Positions 6,562-14,857 of a stretch of DNA of 54,095 nt are shown here, piece after piece. Location: the NCBI RefSeq assembly GCF_000484695.1, contig NZ_AXVR01000033.1, positions 1 through 54,095 on the forward strand. The letters run 5' to 3'. The notes below the pieces were generated by a model, which was given only the letters and a program-made list of their open reading frames with translations, was not told the DNA's origin and did no database searches. The stretch's first letter is position 1, and each line of letters begins with the position of its first letter. Both the position numbers and the translations under genes were made by a program. Origin of the DNA: Salinispora cortesiana. Its GTDB lineage: Bacteria; Actinomycetota; Actinomycetes; Mycobacteriales; Micromonosporaceae.

Positions 6562-8258
6562 ACCCGACCACGCCCCGGGGCGGGCAGCTCTGGTCGCGCT
6601 GCGGCGGCTGCGCCAGCCTGCTGTATCGCAAGCGGCTGCGGCGAAACCTGGACGTGTGCCCGGAGTGCGGCGCGCACTCCCGGCTTGACGCGCCGGCCCG
6701 CCTGGCCCAGCTGGTGGACCCCGGGTCGTTTACCGCGCTCGCCGACCCGGCGCCGGAGGTGGATCCGATCGGCTTCGTTGACGTGCTCCCCTACCCCCAC
6801 CGGCTCACCGCCGCGCGCAGCGGCACCGGGCTGGCCGAGGCGGTTGTCTGCGGCACCGCCACGGTGGCCGGGAGCCGCTGCGTGATCGCCGTGATGGACT
6901 TCCGCTTCCTCGGTGGCAGCCTCGGTTGCGCGGTCGGGGAGCTGATCACCCGGGCCGCCGAGCGAGCCCTCGCCGACCGGGTTCCGCTGGTGGTGGTGAC
7001 CGCCTCCGGCGGAGCGCGGATGCAGGAAGGGGTGCTGTCGCTGATGCAGATGGCGACGGTCAGCCAGGCGGTCGCCGCGTTGCGTGAGTCCGGGGTGCCC
7101 AGCGTCAGCGTGCTCACCGACCCTACGTACGGCGGGGTGGCCGCCTCGTTCGCCACCAACACCGACGTGGTGGTCGCCGAGAGTGGTGCTCGGATGGGTT
7201 TCGCCGGCCCCCGGGTGATCCGCCAGGTCACCGGCCGGGAGCTGCCCGACGGGTTCCAGACCGCCGAGTTTCTGCTGCGGCACGGCCAGGTCGACCTGGT
7301 GGTGCCTCGGCACGCCCTGCGCGGTTGCCTCGCCACGCTGCTCGCTGCCGCATCCGGTGGGCACGAACCGGTGGGTGCCGGGCCCGGATCAGAGTCCCCC
7401 ACCGTGGACAGCCCATCGATGCAGGGGCGTGGGGTGGACAAGCGGGACGCCTGGGAGACGGTCCGGCTGGCTCGGCACCCGGGTCGCCCGACCACCCTGG
7501 ACTATCTGGAGACGGCCTTCGACAGCTTCGTCGAGCTGCACGGTGACCGGCTGGGCGCGGACTGCCCGGCGGTCGTCGGCGGGCTGGCCGAACTGGCTGG
7601 CCGGCCGGTACTGGTGGTCGGCCACCAGAAGGGCCACACCACCGCCGACCTGATGTCCCGCAACTTCGGAATGGCGAGCCCGGCCGGGCACCGGAAGGCG
7701 CTCCGGTTGGTCCGGCTGGCCGCGCGGTGGGGGCTGCCCGTCGTCACCCTCGTTGACACCCCGGGCGCCGACCCGGGAGTGGGCGCGGAGGAACAGGGCC
7801 AGGCTGCGGCGATAGCGGAGAACATCCTGACCCTGACGATGCTGCCCACCCCGGTCGTCGCGGTGATCACCGGCGAGGGCGGCAGCGGCGGTGCGCTGGC
7901 GCTCGCGGTCGCCGACCGGGTGCTGATGCTGGAACACGCCGTCTACTCGGTGATCAGCCCAGAGGGGTGCGCCGCGATCCTCTGGCCAGACCGTTCCGCG
8001 GCCCCGCAGGCGGCCCGCGCGCTGCGGCTGACCAGCGCCGACCTCTGTCATCTCGGGGTGGTAGACGCGGTGGTGCCGGAACCGGCACCGGCCGCGCACC
8101 ACGACCCACCGGCCGCCATGCAGGCGGTACGGGAGGCGGTGCTGGCGCACCTGGTGCCGTTGCTCGACGTGCCCACCGCGACCCTGGTTCGCCGCCGAAG
8201 GCGGCGGTTCCGCCGGTTCGGTTCCGCCGGCCTCGGCGCCCGGGCGGGTGCCCGATGA
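6558..8258 (+). CDS. Acetyl-CoA carboxylase carboxyltransferase, fused beta-alpha subunits (AccD-AccA)
   Basis: The protein has 566 residues. The first half is AccD-like with a zinc finger (Cys15, Cys18, Cys34, Cys37) and VVVTASGGARMQEG in the carboxybiotin-binding core. The second half, from about residue 290, is AccA-like (LDYLETAFDSFVELHGDRLG, later VITGEGGSGGALALAVADR). Fused in this order, the subunits make malonyl-CoA from acetyl-CoA and carboxybiotin. The gene is coupled by ATGA to cyclase 2 upstream and AccB downstream. A dedicated carboxylase inside the PKS operon implies a high demand for malonyl extender units. Housekeeping carboxylases of actinomycetes are usually of the AccA3/PccB type, so this set looks pathway-specific. 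Confidence 0.9.
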   Translation: MNPTTPRGGQLWSRCGGCASLLYRKRLRRNLDVCPECGAHSRLDAPARLAQLVDPGSFTALADPAPEVDPIGFVDVLPYPHRLTAARSGTGLAEAVVCGTATVAGSRCVIAVMDFRFLGGSLGCAVGELITRAAERALADRVPLVVVTASGGARMQEGVLSLMQMATVSQAVAALRESGVPSVSVLTDPTYGGVAASFATNTDVVVAESGARMGFAGPRVIRQVTGRELPDGFQTAEFLLRHGQVDLVVPRHALRGCLATLLAAASGGHEPVGAGPGSESPTVDSPSMQGRGVDKRDAWETVRLARHPGRPTTLDYLETAFDSFVELHGDRLGADCPAVVGGLAELAGRPVLVVGHQKGHTTADLMSRNFGMASPAGHRKALRLVRLAARWGLPVVTLVDTPGADPGVGAEEQGQAAAIAENILTLTMLPTPVVAVITGEGGSGGALALAVADRVLMLEHAVYSVISPEGCAAILWPDRSAAPQAARALRLTSADLCHLGVVDAVVPEPAPAAHHDPPAAMQAVREAVLAHLVPLLDVPTATLVRRRRRRFRRFGSAGLGARAGAR

Positions 8259-8833
8259 GCGCCGAACTGGCGCCGACCGGCGCGACGAAGCTCAACGGTG
8301 AGGCGGTAGTGGACGTGGCACCCCGGTCCGGCGGGGCCCTCGACGACACTCCGACCCCGGTATCCGTCACCGCGGCGGAGGTCGGGCTGGCCGAGCTGCG
8401 TACCCAGGTCCGGGAACTCCTCGCCGACCTGGCCGGGCCGGTACGGCGGATCCGGCTGGGTAGCGGGAACACGATGCTGGAGGTGGAGTGGCAGCCGGCG
8501 GGCGCCGCCGATCAACTGCTCCCGCCACCGACGGCATCGGTCCTCGCCCCGCAGGCGGTCGTCCCCCCACCACCGGTCGCCGCACCCGCCTCTCAGCACG
8601 CTGTGCGGTCACCGATCGTCGGCACCTTCTACCGGGCGCCGGAGCCCGGCGCGGCGCCGTTCGTCGCCGTCGGCGATCGGGTCCACCCCGGCCAGGTCGT
8701 CGGCATCGTCGAGGCGATGAAGCTGATGAACGAGGTGACCGCCGATCGGGCCGGGCGAATCGCCGAGGTCCTCGCCGACGACGGCCAACCGGTGGAGTAC
8801 GACCAGCCGCTGCTTGCGGTGGATCCGGTCTGA
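8255..8833 (+). CDS. accB: Biotin carboxyl carrier protein (AccB)
   Basis: The protein has 192 residues and overlaps the previous stop by ATGA. The C-terminal ~80 residues are a biotinyl domain with the canonical EAMKLMNEV, so biotin is attached to Lys156. The N-terminal region (ELRTQVRELLADL) resembles the short AccB N-domain, and a Pro/Ala-rich linker joins the two. It carries carboxybiotin from the biotin carboxylase at 8847 to the fused transferase at 6558. The N-terminal ~35 residues are unusually long and of low complexity. Confidence 0.93.
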   Translation: MSAELAPTGATKLNGEAVVDVAPRSGGALDDTPTPVSVTAAEVGLAELRTQVRELLADLAGPVRRIRLGSGNTMLEVEWQPAGAADQLLPPPTASVLAPQAVVPPPPVAAPASQHAVRSPIVGTFYRAPEPGAAPFVAVGDRVHPGQVVGIVEAMKLMNEVTADRAGRIAEVLADDGQPVEYDQPLLAVDPV

Positions 8834-8846
8834 GGCGGGTGGACTG

Positions 8847-10223
8847 ATGTTCGGCAAGGTACTCATCGCCAATCGGGGCGAGATCGCGCTGCGGGTGCTG
8901 CGAGCCTGCCGCGAGCTGGGAATTCGTACCGCGGTGGTCTACTCCACGGCGGATGCTGACTCGACCGCGGTGCGGCTCGCCGACGAGGCGGTCCTGATCG
9001 GACCGGCGGCGAGCCGCCGCAGCTACCTGAACCCCGCGGCCATCGTCGAGGCCGCCCGCCAGGTCGGCGCGCAGGCCGTGCACCCCGGCTACGGCTTTCT
9101 CTCCGAGGACGCCGACTTCGCCGAGATCTGCGCCGACAACGGTCTCACCTTCGTGGGGCCGCCACCGCAGGTGATGGCCGCGCTGGCCGACAAGTCGTCC
9201 GCTCGGGCGCTGATGAGCCGCGCCGGCCTGCCGCTGCCACCGGGCAGCATCGCACCGGTACCGACCGCTGCCGACGCCTCCCGGGTCGCCGCCGAGGTGG
9301 GCTATCCGGTGATCGTGAAAGCCGCCGCCGGGGGTGGTGGCCGGGGAATGACCGTCGTCTCCACGCCGGCCGAGCTGCCTCGGGCATACGCCCGAACCCG
9401 GGCCGCCGCCCAGGTCGCCTTCGGTGACGACCGGGTGTACGTCGAGCGGTACCTCGGCAATGCCCGGCACGTGGAGGTGCAGGTGCTCTGCGACACCCAC
9501 GGCAACGGAGTGCACCTGGGGACCCGGGACTGCTCGGTGCAGCGCCGACACCAGAAGCTTGTCGAGGAGGCGCCCGCCCCGGCGCTGTCCATGACCACCC
9601 TGGCCGCTGTCGCCGACAGTGCGCTACGTGGCGCGCTGGAGGTCGGATTCACCGGTGCCGGGACGGTGGAGTTCCTGGTGGACGCGGCGGAACAGTTCCA
9701 CTTCCTGGAGATCAATTGTCGGATCCAGGTGGAGCACCCGGTCACCGAGATGGTTACCGGAATCGACCTTGTGCACGAACAGCTGCACCTGGCCGCCGGC
9801 GGGACGTTGCGGTGGCGGCAGGAGGAGATCGTGACACACGGGGTGGCGATCGAATGCCGGGTCAACGTCGAGGATCCCGATCGGGACTTCGCACCGACTC
9901 CCGGCCGGCTGGAGCGGTTCGTCCCCCCGGGTGGCCCCTTCACCCGGGTCGACACCCACGGGTATCCCGGCTACGTCGTCGGCCCCCACTACGACTCGCT
10001 CCTGGCCAAGGTGGCGGTCTGGGCCCCGGACCGGGAGTTGGCCCTCAACCGGCTGGAACGTGCGCTCGGCGAGTTCGACGTCGCCGGCCCCGGCGTCCAC
10101 ACCACCATCCCGTTCGTCCGGCGGGTACTCGACGACGCCGGCTTCCGCAAGGGCCGCCACTGCACCGGTCTGGTCGAGACGCTACTCGCCGACCTGCCCA
10201 CGCAATCGAGGAGGAACGCATGA
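8847..10223 (+). CDS. accC: Biotin carboxylase (AccC)
   Basis: The protein has 458 residues, close to the usual AccC length, so it is a free biotin carboxylase and not an alpha-chain fusion. It starts FGKVLIANRGEIALRVLRAC, has the ATP-grasp Gly-rich loop (KAAAGGGGRGM, about residue 160) and the metal/biotin region EINCRIQVEHPVTEM. It carboxylates the biotin on the adjacent AccB using ATP and bicarbonate. The start at ATG 8847 is 13 bases after the AccB stop. With AccB and AccDA it completes a self-contained acetyl-CoA carboxylase for the polyketide pathway. Confidence 0.94.
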   Translation: MFGKVLIANRGEIALRVLRACRELGIRTAVVYSTADADSTAVRLADEAVLIGPAASRRSYLNPAAIVEAARQVGAQAVHPGYGFLSEDADFAEICADNGLTFVGPPPQVMAALADKSSARALMSRAGLPLPPGSIAPVPTAADASRVAAEVGYPVIVKAAAGGGGRGMTVVSTPAELPRAYARTRAAAQVAFGDDRVYVERYLGNARHVEVQVLCDTHGNGVHLGTRDCSVQRRHQKLVEEAPAPALSMTTLAAVADSALRGALEVGFTGAGTVEFLVDAAEQFHFLEINCRIQVEHPVTEMVTGIDLVHEQLHLAAGGTLRWRQEEIVTHGVAIECRVNVEDPDRDFAPTPGRLERFVPPGGPFTRVDTHGYPGYVVGPHYDSLLAKVAVWAPDRELALNRLERALGEFDVAGPGVHTTIPFVRRVLDDAGFRKGRHCTGLVETLLADLPTQSRRNA

Positions 10224-10939
10224 CCGTCACCGACGGCCGCCCACTGGCTGCCGACATCACCGACATCCTGGTAGCCCACTGCGGGCTCGACGCCGACGAC
10301 GCCGCCCGCGCCCCGGCCGCCTCCCTGGAGGAGTTGGGCATGGACTCGCTCGCCCTGCTCGAGCTCTCCGCCGTGGTCGCCGACCGCTGGCAGGTGCGCA
10401 TCCCTGAGGAGACCGGGCAGCTCAGCATCGCCGGCGTCGCGGATCTGGTCGCCCGCGGCGTCGAGCCGGCCGGGCACACCGAGAATGACATCCTGATCGC
10501 CGCCCCCCTACCGCTGGTCTGGGAGGTCACCAACGACGTCGCCGGCTGGCCCGATCTGTTCACCGAGTACTCGGTGGCCGAGATCCTGCACCAGGAGGGG
10601 AACACCGTCCGGTTCCGGCTCACCATGCACCCCGACGAGAACGGGATCGCCTGGAGCTGGGTCAGCGAGCGTACGGCTGACCTGGACGGTCGGGAGGTCC
10701 ACGCGCAGCGGGTGGAGCCGGGCCCGTTCGAGTACATGCGGATCCACTGGCGCTACGCCGAGGAGGCCGGTGGTACCCGGATGTTCTGGACGCAGGACTT
10801 CGCCATGAAGCCCACCGCCCCGCTCACCAACGCCGAGATGACCGACCGGATCAACACCAACAGCGCGGTGCAGCTCGCGGTGATCAAAGAGAAGATCGAG
10901 CGGCGGGCCGCGCAGGAGACGGGAGCCGGCGATGAGTGA
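10220..10939 (+). CDS. Fused acyl carrier protein and aromatase/cyclase
   Basis: The protein has 239 residues from ATG 10220, after GAGGAGGAA and overlapping the AccC stop. Residues 1-85 are a complete ACP with [14 protein letters not shown]; Ser43 is the phosphopantetheine site. From about residue 90 a START/SRPBCC-fold cyclase follows ([15 protein letters not shown], then [12 protein letters not shown]), resembling the WhiE-ORFVI type of aromatase that sets the first ring. In known type II systems these are normally two proteins, so the fusion would keep the nascent poly-beta-ketone next to its cyclase. There is no other ACP in the first polyketide operon, so this domain must serve KS-alpha/KS-beta at 11419-13934. 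Confidence 0.87.
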   Translation: MTVTDGRPLAADITDILVAHCGLDADDAARAPAASLEELGMDSLALLELSAVVADRWQVRIPEETGQLSIAGVADLVARGVEPAGHTENDILIAAPLPLVWEVTNDVAGWPDLFTEYSVAEILHQEGNTVRFRLTMHPDENGIAWSWVSERTADLDGREVHAQRVEPGPFEYMRIHWRYAEEAGGTRMFWTQDFAMKPTAPLTNAEMTDRINTNSAVQLAVIKEKIERRAAQETGAGDE

Positions 10940-11339
10940 GCAGGTCCCCGGGCTGGTGGCCGCGGCGGACGTGGCCGCCGACACCCGCCGCGGTGCCGAA
11001 CTGCGGGTGCTGCTCGGTCCGCGTACGGTCGGCAGCACCTCTGGGTTTATGGGCGTGGCGACGCTACGACCGGGGGAGCGAATCGCCGAGCACTACCACC
11101 CCTACAGCGAGGAGTTCCTCTACGTCGCCCGGGGCACGATCACCGTCGACCTGGATGACGCGCCGGTCCCGCTGGCGACCGGCGAGGCGCTCTACGTCCC
11201 GATCAACGTCCGGCATCGGCTGCGCAACACCGGTACCGAGGACGCCGAGGTCGTGTTCCACCTCGGTCCGCTCGCCCCGCGCCCCGAACTGGGGCATGTC
11301 GACACCGAACTCGTCACCCAACGCGGCGGTAGGTCGTGA
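10932..11339 (+). CDS. Cupin protein, polyketide cyclase/accessory type
   Basis: The protein has 135 residues and its start lies 8 bases inside the previous gene. It is a single cupin barrel with metal-ligand motifs [16 protein letters not shown] (two His and Glu) and a second-motif His in NVRHRLRN. Similar small cupins (WhiE-ORFII/CurC and TcmJ types) accompany type II PKS genes and help cyclisation or product quality; their exact chemistry is poorly known. Operon position supports such a role. A quinone-forming oxygenase role is an alternative. Confidence 0.82.
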   Translation: MSEQVPGLVAAADVAADTRRGAELRVLLGPRTVGSTSGFMGVATLRPGERIAEHYHPYSEEFLYVARGTITVDLDDAPVPLATGEALYVPINVRHRLRNTGTEDAEVVFHLGPLAPRPELGHVDTELVTQRGGRS

Positions 11340-11418
11340 GCGCGAGGAGTGAGCCGGGCTTGCGAGCCCCGCAGTCGCGAGTGGAGGGTACCGTGAGCGC
11401 GAAGATCGGAGTGGCGCC
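11340..11418 (+). repeat. Possible extragenic repeat unit with small hairpin
   Basis: This gap interrupts an otherwise overlapping operon. It contains GGGCT-tgcg-AGCCC and two near-copies of GTGAGCGCGA(A/G)GA (about 11338 and 11393). The look is that of short interspersed repeats seen between Micromonosporaceae genes. Only one unit occurs in this window, so its repeat status is from recollection and needs a genome search. Confidence 0.35.
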
Positions 11419-12690
11419 GTGACCGGGCGCCGCTCGGTGGTGACCGGCGTCGGGGTGGTCGCGCCGGGTGGCGCCACTCGGGACCGGTTCTGGAAGGCGA
11501 TCACCGAGGGGCGTACGGCGACCCGGCGGATTTCCTTCTTCGACCCGTCGCCGTTCCGGTCGCGAATCGCCGCCGAGTGCGACTTCGAGCCGGTGGCCGC
11601 CGGCCTCAGCATCGCCGAACATCGTCGTGCCGACCGGTACGTGCAGTTCGCGCTCGCGTGCGCGGCCGAGGCGGTCGTTGACGCGGGCCTGGAGTTCACC
11701 GACGCGTTGCGGGATAGCACCGGGGTGGTCCTGGGCACCGCCGTCGGCGGGACGATGGCGCTGGAACAGGAGTACGTCACGGTCAGCGACGGCGGCCGGA
11801 ACTGGCTGGTTGACGCCGCCCGGGGCGGCCCGTACCTGTACCAGGCGTTGGTGCCGAGCAGCCTCGCCGCCGATGTGGCCTGCCGGTACGGGCTGCACGG
11901 CCCGGTCCAGGTGGTCTCCACCGGCTGCACGTCGGGCATCGACGCGATCGGCTACGCCCACCAGCTCATCGTCGACGGCGAGGCCGACGTGGTGCTCACC
12001 GGTGCCGCCGACTCGCCGATCTCCCCGGTTACCGTCGCCTCGTTCGACGCTATCCAGGCGACCAGCCCCGACAACGACGACCCGGAGCACGCCTCCCGCC
12101 CGTTCGACGCCGACCGGCACGGCTTCGTCCTCGCCGAGGGCGCCGCGGTGCTGGTGCTGGAGGAGGAGGAGCGGGCCCGGCGGCGGGGTGCGCACATCTA
12201 CTGCGAGGTCGCCGGGTACGCCAGCCGCAGCAACGGCTACCACATGACCGGGCTCCGCCCGGATGGGCTGGAGATGGGGCTGGCCATCACCGACGCGCTC
12301 GGCCAGGGGCGGATCCGGGCCGACCAGGTCTCCTACATCAGCGCACACGGCTCCGGGACCCGACAGAACGACCGGCATGAGACCGCCGCGTTCAAACGGG
12401 CGCTCGGCGAGGTCGCGTACCGGGTGCCGATCAGTTCGATCAAGTCGATGGTGGGGCACTCGCTCGGCGCAATCGGTTCGATCGAGATGGCCGCCTGCGC
12501 GCTGGCCATCGAGTTCGGCGTGGTACCGCCGACGGCCAACTGGGCGACCCGCGACCCGGAGTGCGACCTGGACTACGTGCCGAACGAGGCGCGGGAGTTG
12601 CCGGTGGACGTGGCGTTGTCGGTCGGTAGCGGATTCGGTGGCTTCCAGTCGGCGATGGTGTTCCAGCGGTTGTCGGCGGTGACGTCGTGA
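11419..12690 (+). CDS. Type II PKS ketosynthase alpha (KS-alpha)
   Basis: The protein has 423 residues and starts at GTG 11419 with GGAGTGG upstream. All catalytic residues are present: Cys170 in [11 protein letters not shown], His310 in ISAHGSGT, Lys342 and His347 in [11 protein letters not shown]. It condenses malonyl units on the ACP to build the poly-beta-ketone. The TSGID environment of the Cys is that of minimal-PKS KS-alpha. It is coupled by GTGA to KS-beta. Overall the neighbouring set (KS-alpha, KS-beta, ACP, WhiE-VI-like aromatase, TcmI cyclases, cupin) resembles spore-pigment and pentangular polyphenol systems, without ketoreductase. Confidence 0.95.
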   Translation: MTGRRSVVTGVGVVAPGGATRDRFWKAITEGRTATRRISFFDPSPFRSRIAAECDFEPVAAGLSIAEHRRADRYVQFALACAAEAVVDAGLEFTDALRDSTGVVLGTAVGGTMALEQEYVTVSDGGRNWLVDAARGGPYLYQALVPSSLAADVACRYGLHGPVQVVSTGCTSGIDAIGYAHQLIVDGEADVVLTGAADSPISPVTVASFDAIQATSPDNDDPEHASRPFDADRHGFVLAEGAAVLVLEEEERARRRGAHIYCEVAGYASRSNGYHMTGLRPDGLEMGLAITDALGQGRIRADQVSYISAHGSGTRQNDRHETAAFKRALGEVAYRVPISSIKSMVGHSLGAIGSIEMAACALAIEFGVVPPTANWATRDPECDLDYVPNEARELPVDVALSVGSGFGGFQSAMVFQRLSAVTS

Positions 12691-13934
12691 CCGCCCGGGC
12701 AGTGGTGACCGGGATCGGGGTGGTCGCGCCGAGCGGTATCGGTGCCGACGCGCACTGGCAGACGGTGCTCACCGGAACCCGGCGTACCGGGCCGATCACC
12801 CTGTTCGATCCGTCCAGCTACCCGACCCGCTTCGGCGGTGAGGTGTCAGGATTCGATGCCGCTGCCTTCGCCGACAACCGCCGGCTGGTGCAGACCGACC
12901 GGTGGACGCACCTCGGGTTCGCCGCCACCCGGCTGGCCCTGGCCGACGCGGGGCTGCCCCTGCGGGCTCCGGACCCGTACGGCTACGCGGTCGCCCTGGC
13001 CAGTTCGTCCGGGGGAAACCTGTTCGGGCAGCGGGAGCTGCAACGGCTGTGGGGTGGGTCCACCCGGACGGTCGGGGCGTATCAGTCGATCGCCTGGTTC
13101 TACGCCGCCAGCGTCGGTCAGCTCTCGATTCACCATCAGTTCAAGGGGCCGTGCGGGGTACTGGTCGCCGAGACCGCCGGCGGGCTGGACAGCCTGGCAC
13201 ACGCGGCCCGGGCGGTCCGCCGGGGGACCCCGGTGGTGATCGCCGGCGCCACCGAGTGTCCGTTGAGCCCGTACGCGCTGGCGTGTCAGCTCGCCTCCGG
13301 GATGCTCAGCGAGGGGGCGGACCCGGAGCGGGCGTACCGACCGTTTGATGCGGCGGCCAGTGGCTACCTGCCGGCGGAGGGGGGCGCGGTCTTCGTCGTG
13401 GAGGAGTTGAGCCATGCCCTGGCCCGCGGAGCCCGGGTCTACGGTGAGCTGATGGGGTGGGGTGCCACCCACGACGGCGCACACACCACTGCGGACACAG
13501 CGGGCGATCCCGGGCAGTACGCCCGGGCGATGCGGCTGGCGCTGGACCGGGCCGGGGTCGGCGCGGACGCGGTCGATGTGGTGGTGCCGGATGCGTTGGG
13601 GGTGCCGCGCTACGACCGCAACGAGGCGATCGCGTTGCGCGCTGTCTTCGGGGATCGGCTGCCCCCGGTCACCACGCAGAAGTCGCTGACCGGGCGGGCC
13701 CACCAGGGGGGCGCTGCCCTGGACGTGGCGACCGCGTTGCTCGCCTTCGCGCATGACACGCTGCCCGCCTCCGCCGGACCGGATGAGGTCGCGCCGGGGT
13801 GCGAGCTGGACTTCCTGCGGGAGCAGCGGCGGCCGGCGAACCGGTTGTCGATGGTCTGCGCCCGCGGCTTCGACGGGTTCAACAGTGCGCTGGTCCTGCT
13901 TGGGGCGGCGCCGAGTGACGGCGGTGAGCAGTGA
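12687..13934 (+). CDS. Type II PKS chain-length factor (KS-beta), atypical active-site position
   Basis: The protein has 415 residues and overlaps KS-alpha by GTGA. It lacks the catalytic Cys, as expected, in [14 protein letters not shown]. Most chain-length factors have Gln at that position (DQAGGLDA); here it is Thr163, read clearly as codon ACC at 13173-13175. The Gln is thought to support malonyl decarboxylation during priming, so priming may differ here, for example by using a preformed starter. KS-beta pairs with KS-alpha and sets chain length; the length cannot be read from sequence alone. Confidence 0.92.
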   Translation: MTARAVVTGIGVVAPSGIGADAHWQTVLTGTRRTGPITLFDPSSYPTRFGGEVSGFDAAAFADNRRLVQTDRWTHLGFAATRLALADAGLPLRAPDPYGYAVALASSSGGNLFGQRELQRLWGGSTRTVGAYQSIAWFYAASVGQLSIHHQFKGPCGVLVAETAGGLDSLAHAARAVRRGTPVVIAGATECPLSPYALACQLASGMLSEGADPERAYRPFDAAASGYLPAEGGAVFVVEELSHALARGARVYGELMGWGATHDGAHTTADTAGDPGQYARAMRLALDRAGVGADAVDVVVPDALGVPRYDRNEAIALRAVFGDRLPPVTTQKSLTGRAHQGGAALDVATALLAFAHDTLPASAGPDEVAPGCELDFLREQRRPANRLSMVCARGFDGFNSALVLLGAAPSDGGEQ

Positions 13935-14290
13935 CCGAGCTGGATGAACGAAAGGCGTCGACCCGGCCTGGCGTCGATGCGGCACGGGCGCGGGTGGTGT
14001 TCCTGGTACGGGTGCCAGCCGAGCGGACGGAGGCGTTCCTGGCCGCGTACGAGGCGGTGCGCCACCTCGTCGCGGACGGGGTGCCGGGACACCGGGTGGA
14101 CCAGGTGTGCCGGTCGGCGGCGGACCCGGAGCAGTGGTTGATCACCAGCGAGTGGGCGAGTTTGGCGGACTTCGAGGCGTGGGAACGGAGCCCGGAGCAC
14201 CGCGACCTGGTCCGCCCGATGCGGGAGTGCTTCACCGATGCCCGCTCCCTGCGCTTCCACATTCTTGCCCAGACTCCCACCCTGCCCTGA
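13931..14290 (+). CDS. ABM-superfamily (antibiotic biosynthesis) monooxygenase
   Basis: The protein has 119 residues and its GTG start overlaps the KS-beta stop. It is a small ferredoxin-like-fold protein with a typical ABM layout: RVVFLVRVPAERTEAFLAAYEA, then WLITSEWASLADFEAWERSPEH. Family members such as ActVA-Orf6 and TcmH oxidise aromatic polyketides to quinones without cofactors. It is the last gene before a terminator, so it closes the first polyketide operon. Some ABM-fold proteins act as cyclases or chaperones instead. Confidence 0.85.
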   Translation: MTELDERKASTRPGVDAARARVVFLVRVPAERTEAFLAAYEAVRHLVADGVPGHRVDQVCRSAADPEQWLITSEWASLADFEAWERSPEHRDLVRPMRECFTDARSLRFHILAQTPTLP

Positions 14291-14295
14291 CCGGA

Positions 14296-14326
14296 ACGGC
14301 CATGCCGGCCCGTCTGGCATGGCCGT
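14296..14326 (+). terminator. Terminator of the first PKS operon
   Basis: Perfect 11-bp arms (ACGGCCATGCC and its complement) flank a 9-base loop starting 6 bases after the ABM monooxygenase stop. It indicates that the second module from 14858 is transcribed separately. Confidence 0.75.
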
Positions 14327-14815
14327 GGCGTGTGTCCTTGATCCGCGCGGTCCACTGTTGAACTGACCCGCCGGCCGCGGCAGGCGGCACTGTACGCCGC
14401 TGCGTCCATGTTGGTCGAGTCGTGGCGGTGCACCCGCCTCGATCGACACCTCGGTCTGTTCCGGCCGAAGACACCTGCTTGCGGCGGCCCGGGTCGAGCC
14501 TTGGTGTCGGTGTCGCCGTCAATCCGTGCCCGCCGAGGCGCCAACCTTCGGGGCATCGCCGGGCGGAAGCGGTGACCGGCGGGTACGGGAGACGGTCGCG
14601 GGTGTGGCGCATCATGCGTTCGGGGTGTTGAAGGTCCTCCTAACGCATGAAGGGTCACCCGTTGGTTTCGGTGTGGATGCACGCGCGCGATCCTGCACGG
14701 CGAAGTGGTTGCCGGCAATCCGGCCAGCCGCTTTTTTTGATCTATCCTTTCGCACCTGTTAGCGGATCTGGAGTCTGCCGTAGGGTCGGCCGCAGCACCT
14801 CAGTGAAACTTCCTC

Positions 14816-14833
14816 AAGGGCAGGAATGCCCTT
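14816..14833 (+). promoter_or_regulatory. Leader hairpin before the second PKS module
   Basis: AAGGGCA-GGAA-TGCCCTT forms a perfect 7-bp stem with a tetraloop, 25 bases before GTG 14858. It is too close to the start to end transcription usefully; an effect on translation or an operator role is more likely. Confidence 0.35.
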
Positions 14834-14857
14834 ATTTGTGCTGGGCGGTGAACGGCA

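Larger units (their letters stand above)
14291..14857. other. 567-base gene-free region between the two PKS modules
   Basis: Reading frames here have no coding character or family resemblance. Content: a terminator hairpin at 14296-14326; an inverted repeat CATGCGTT/AACGCATG at 14613-14620 and 14642-14649; a T7 run at 14732-14738 followed by a TATCCT -10-like element (14743-14748); and a hairpin at 14816-14833. The right third probably holds the promoter and leader of the second operon. Confidence 0.55.

Noticed and set aside
11340..11418. Riboswitch or small gene before KS-alpha
   Set aside because: The 79 bases contain only a 5-bp hairpin and near-repeats. No coding frame with a ribosome binding site or known riboswitch core is present.
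14291..14857. Several short open frames in the gap between PKS modules
   Set aside because: None has a ribosome binding site, homologous motif or codon bias typical of the neighbours. Terminator and promoter-like elements explain the region better.
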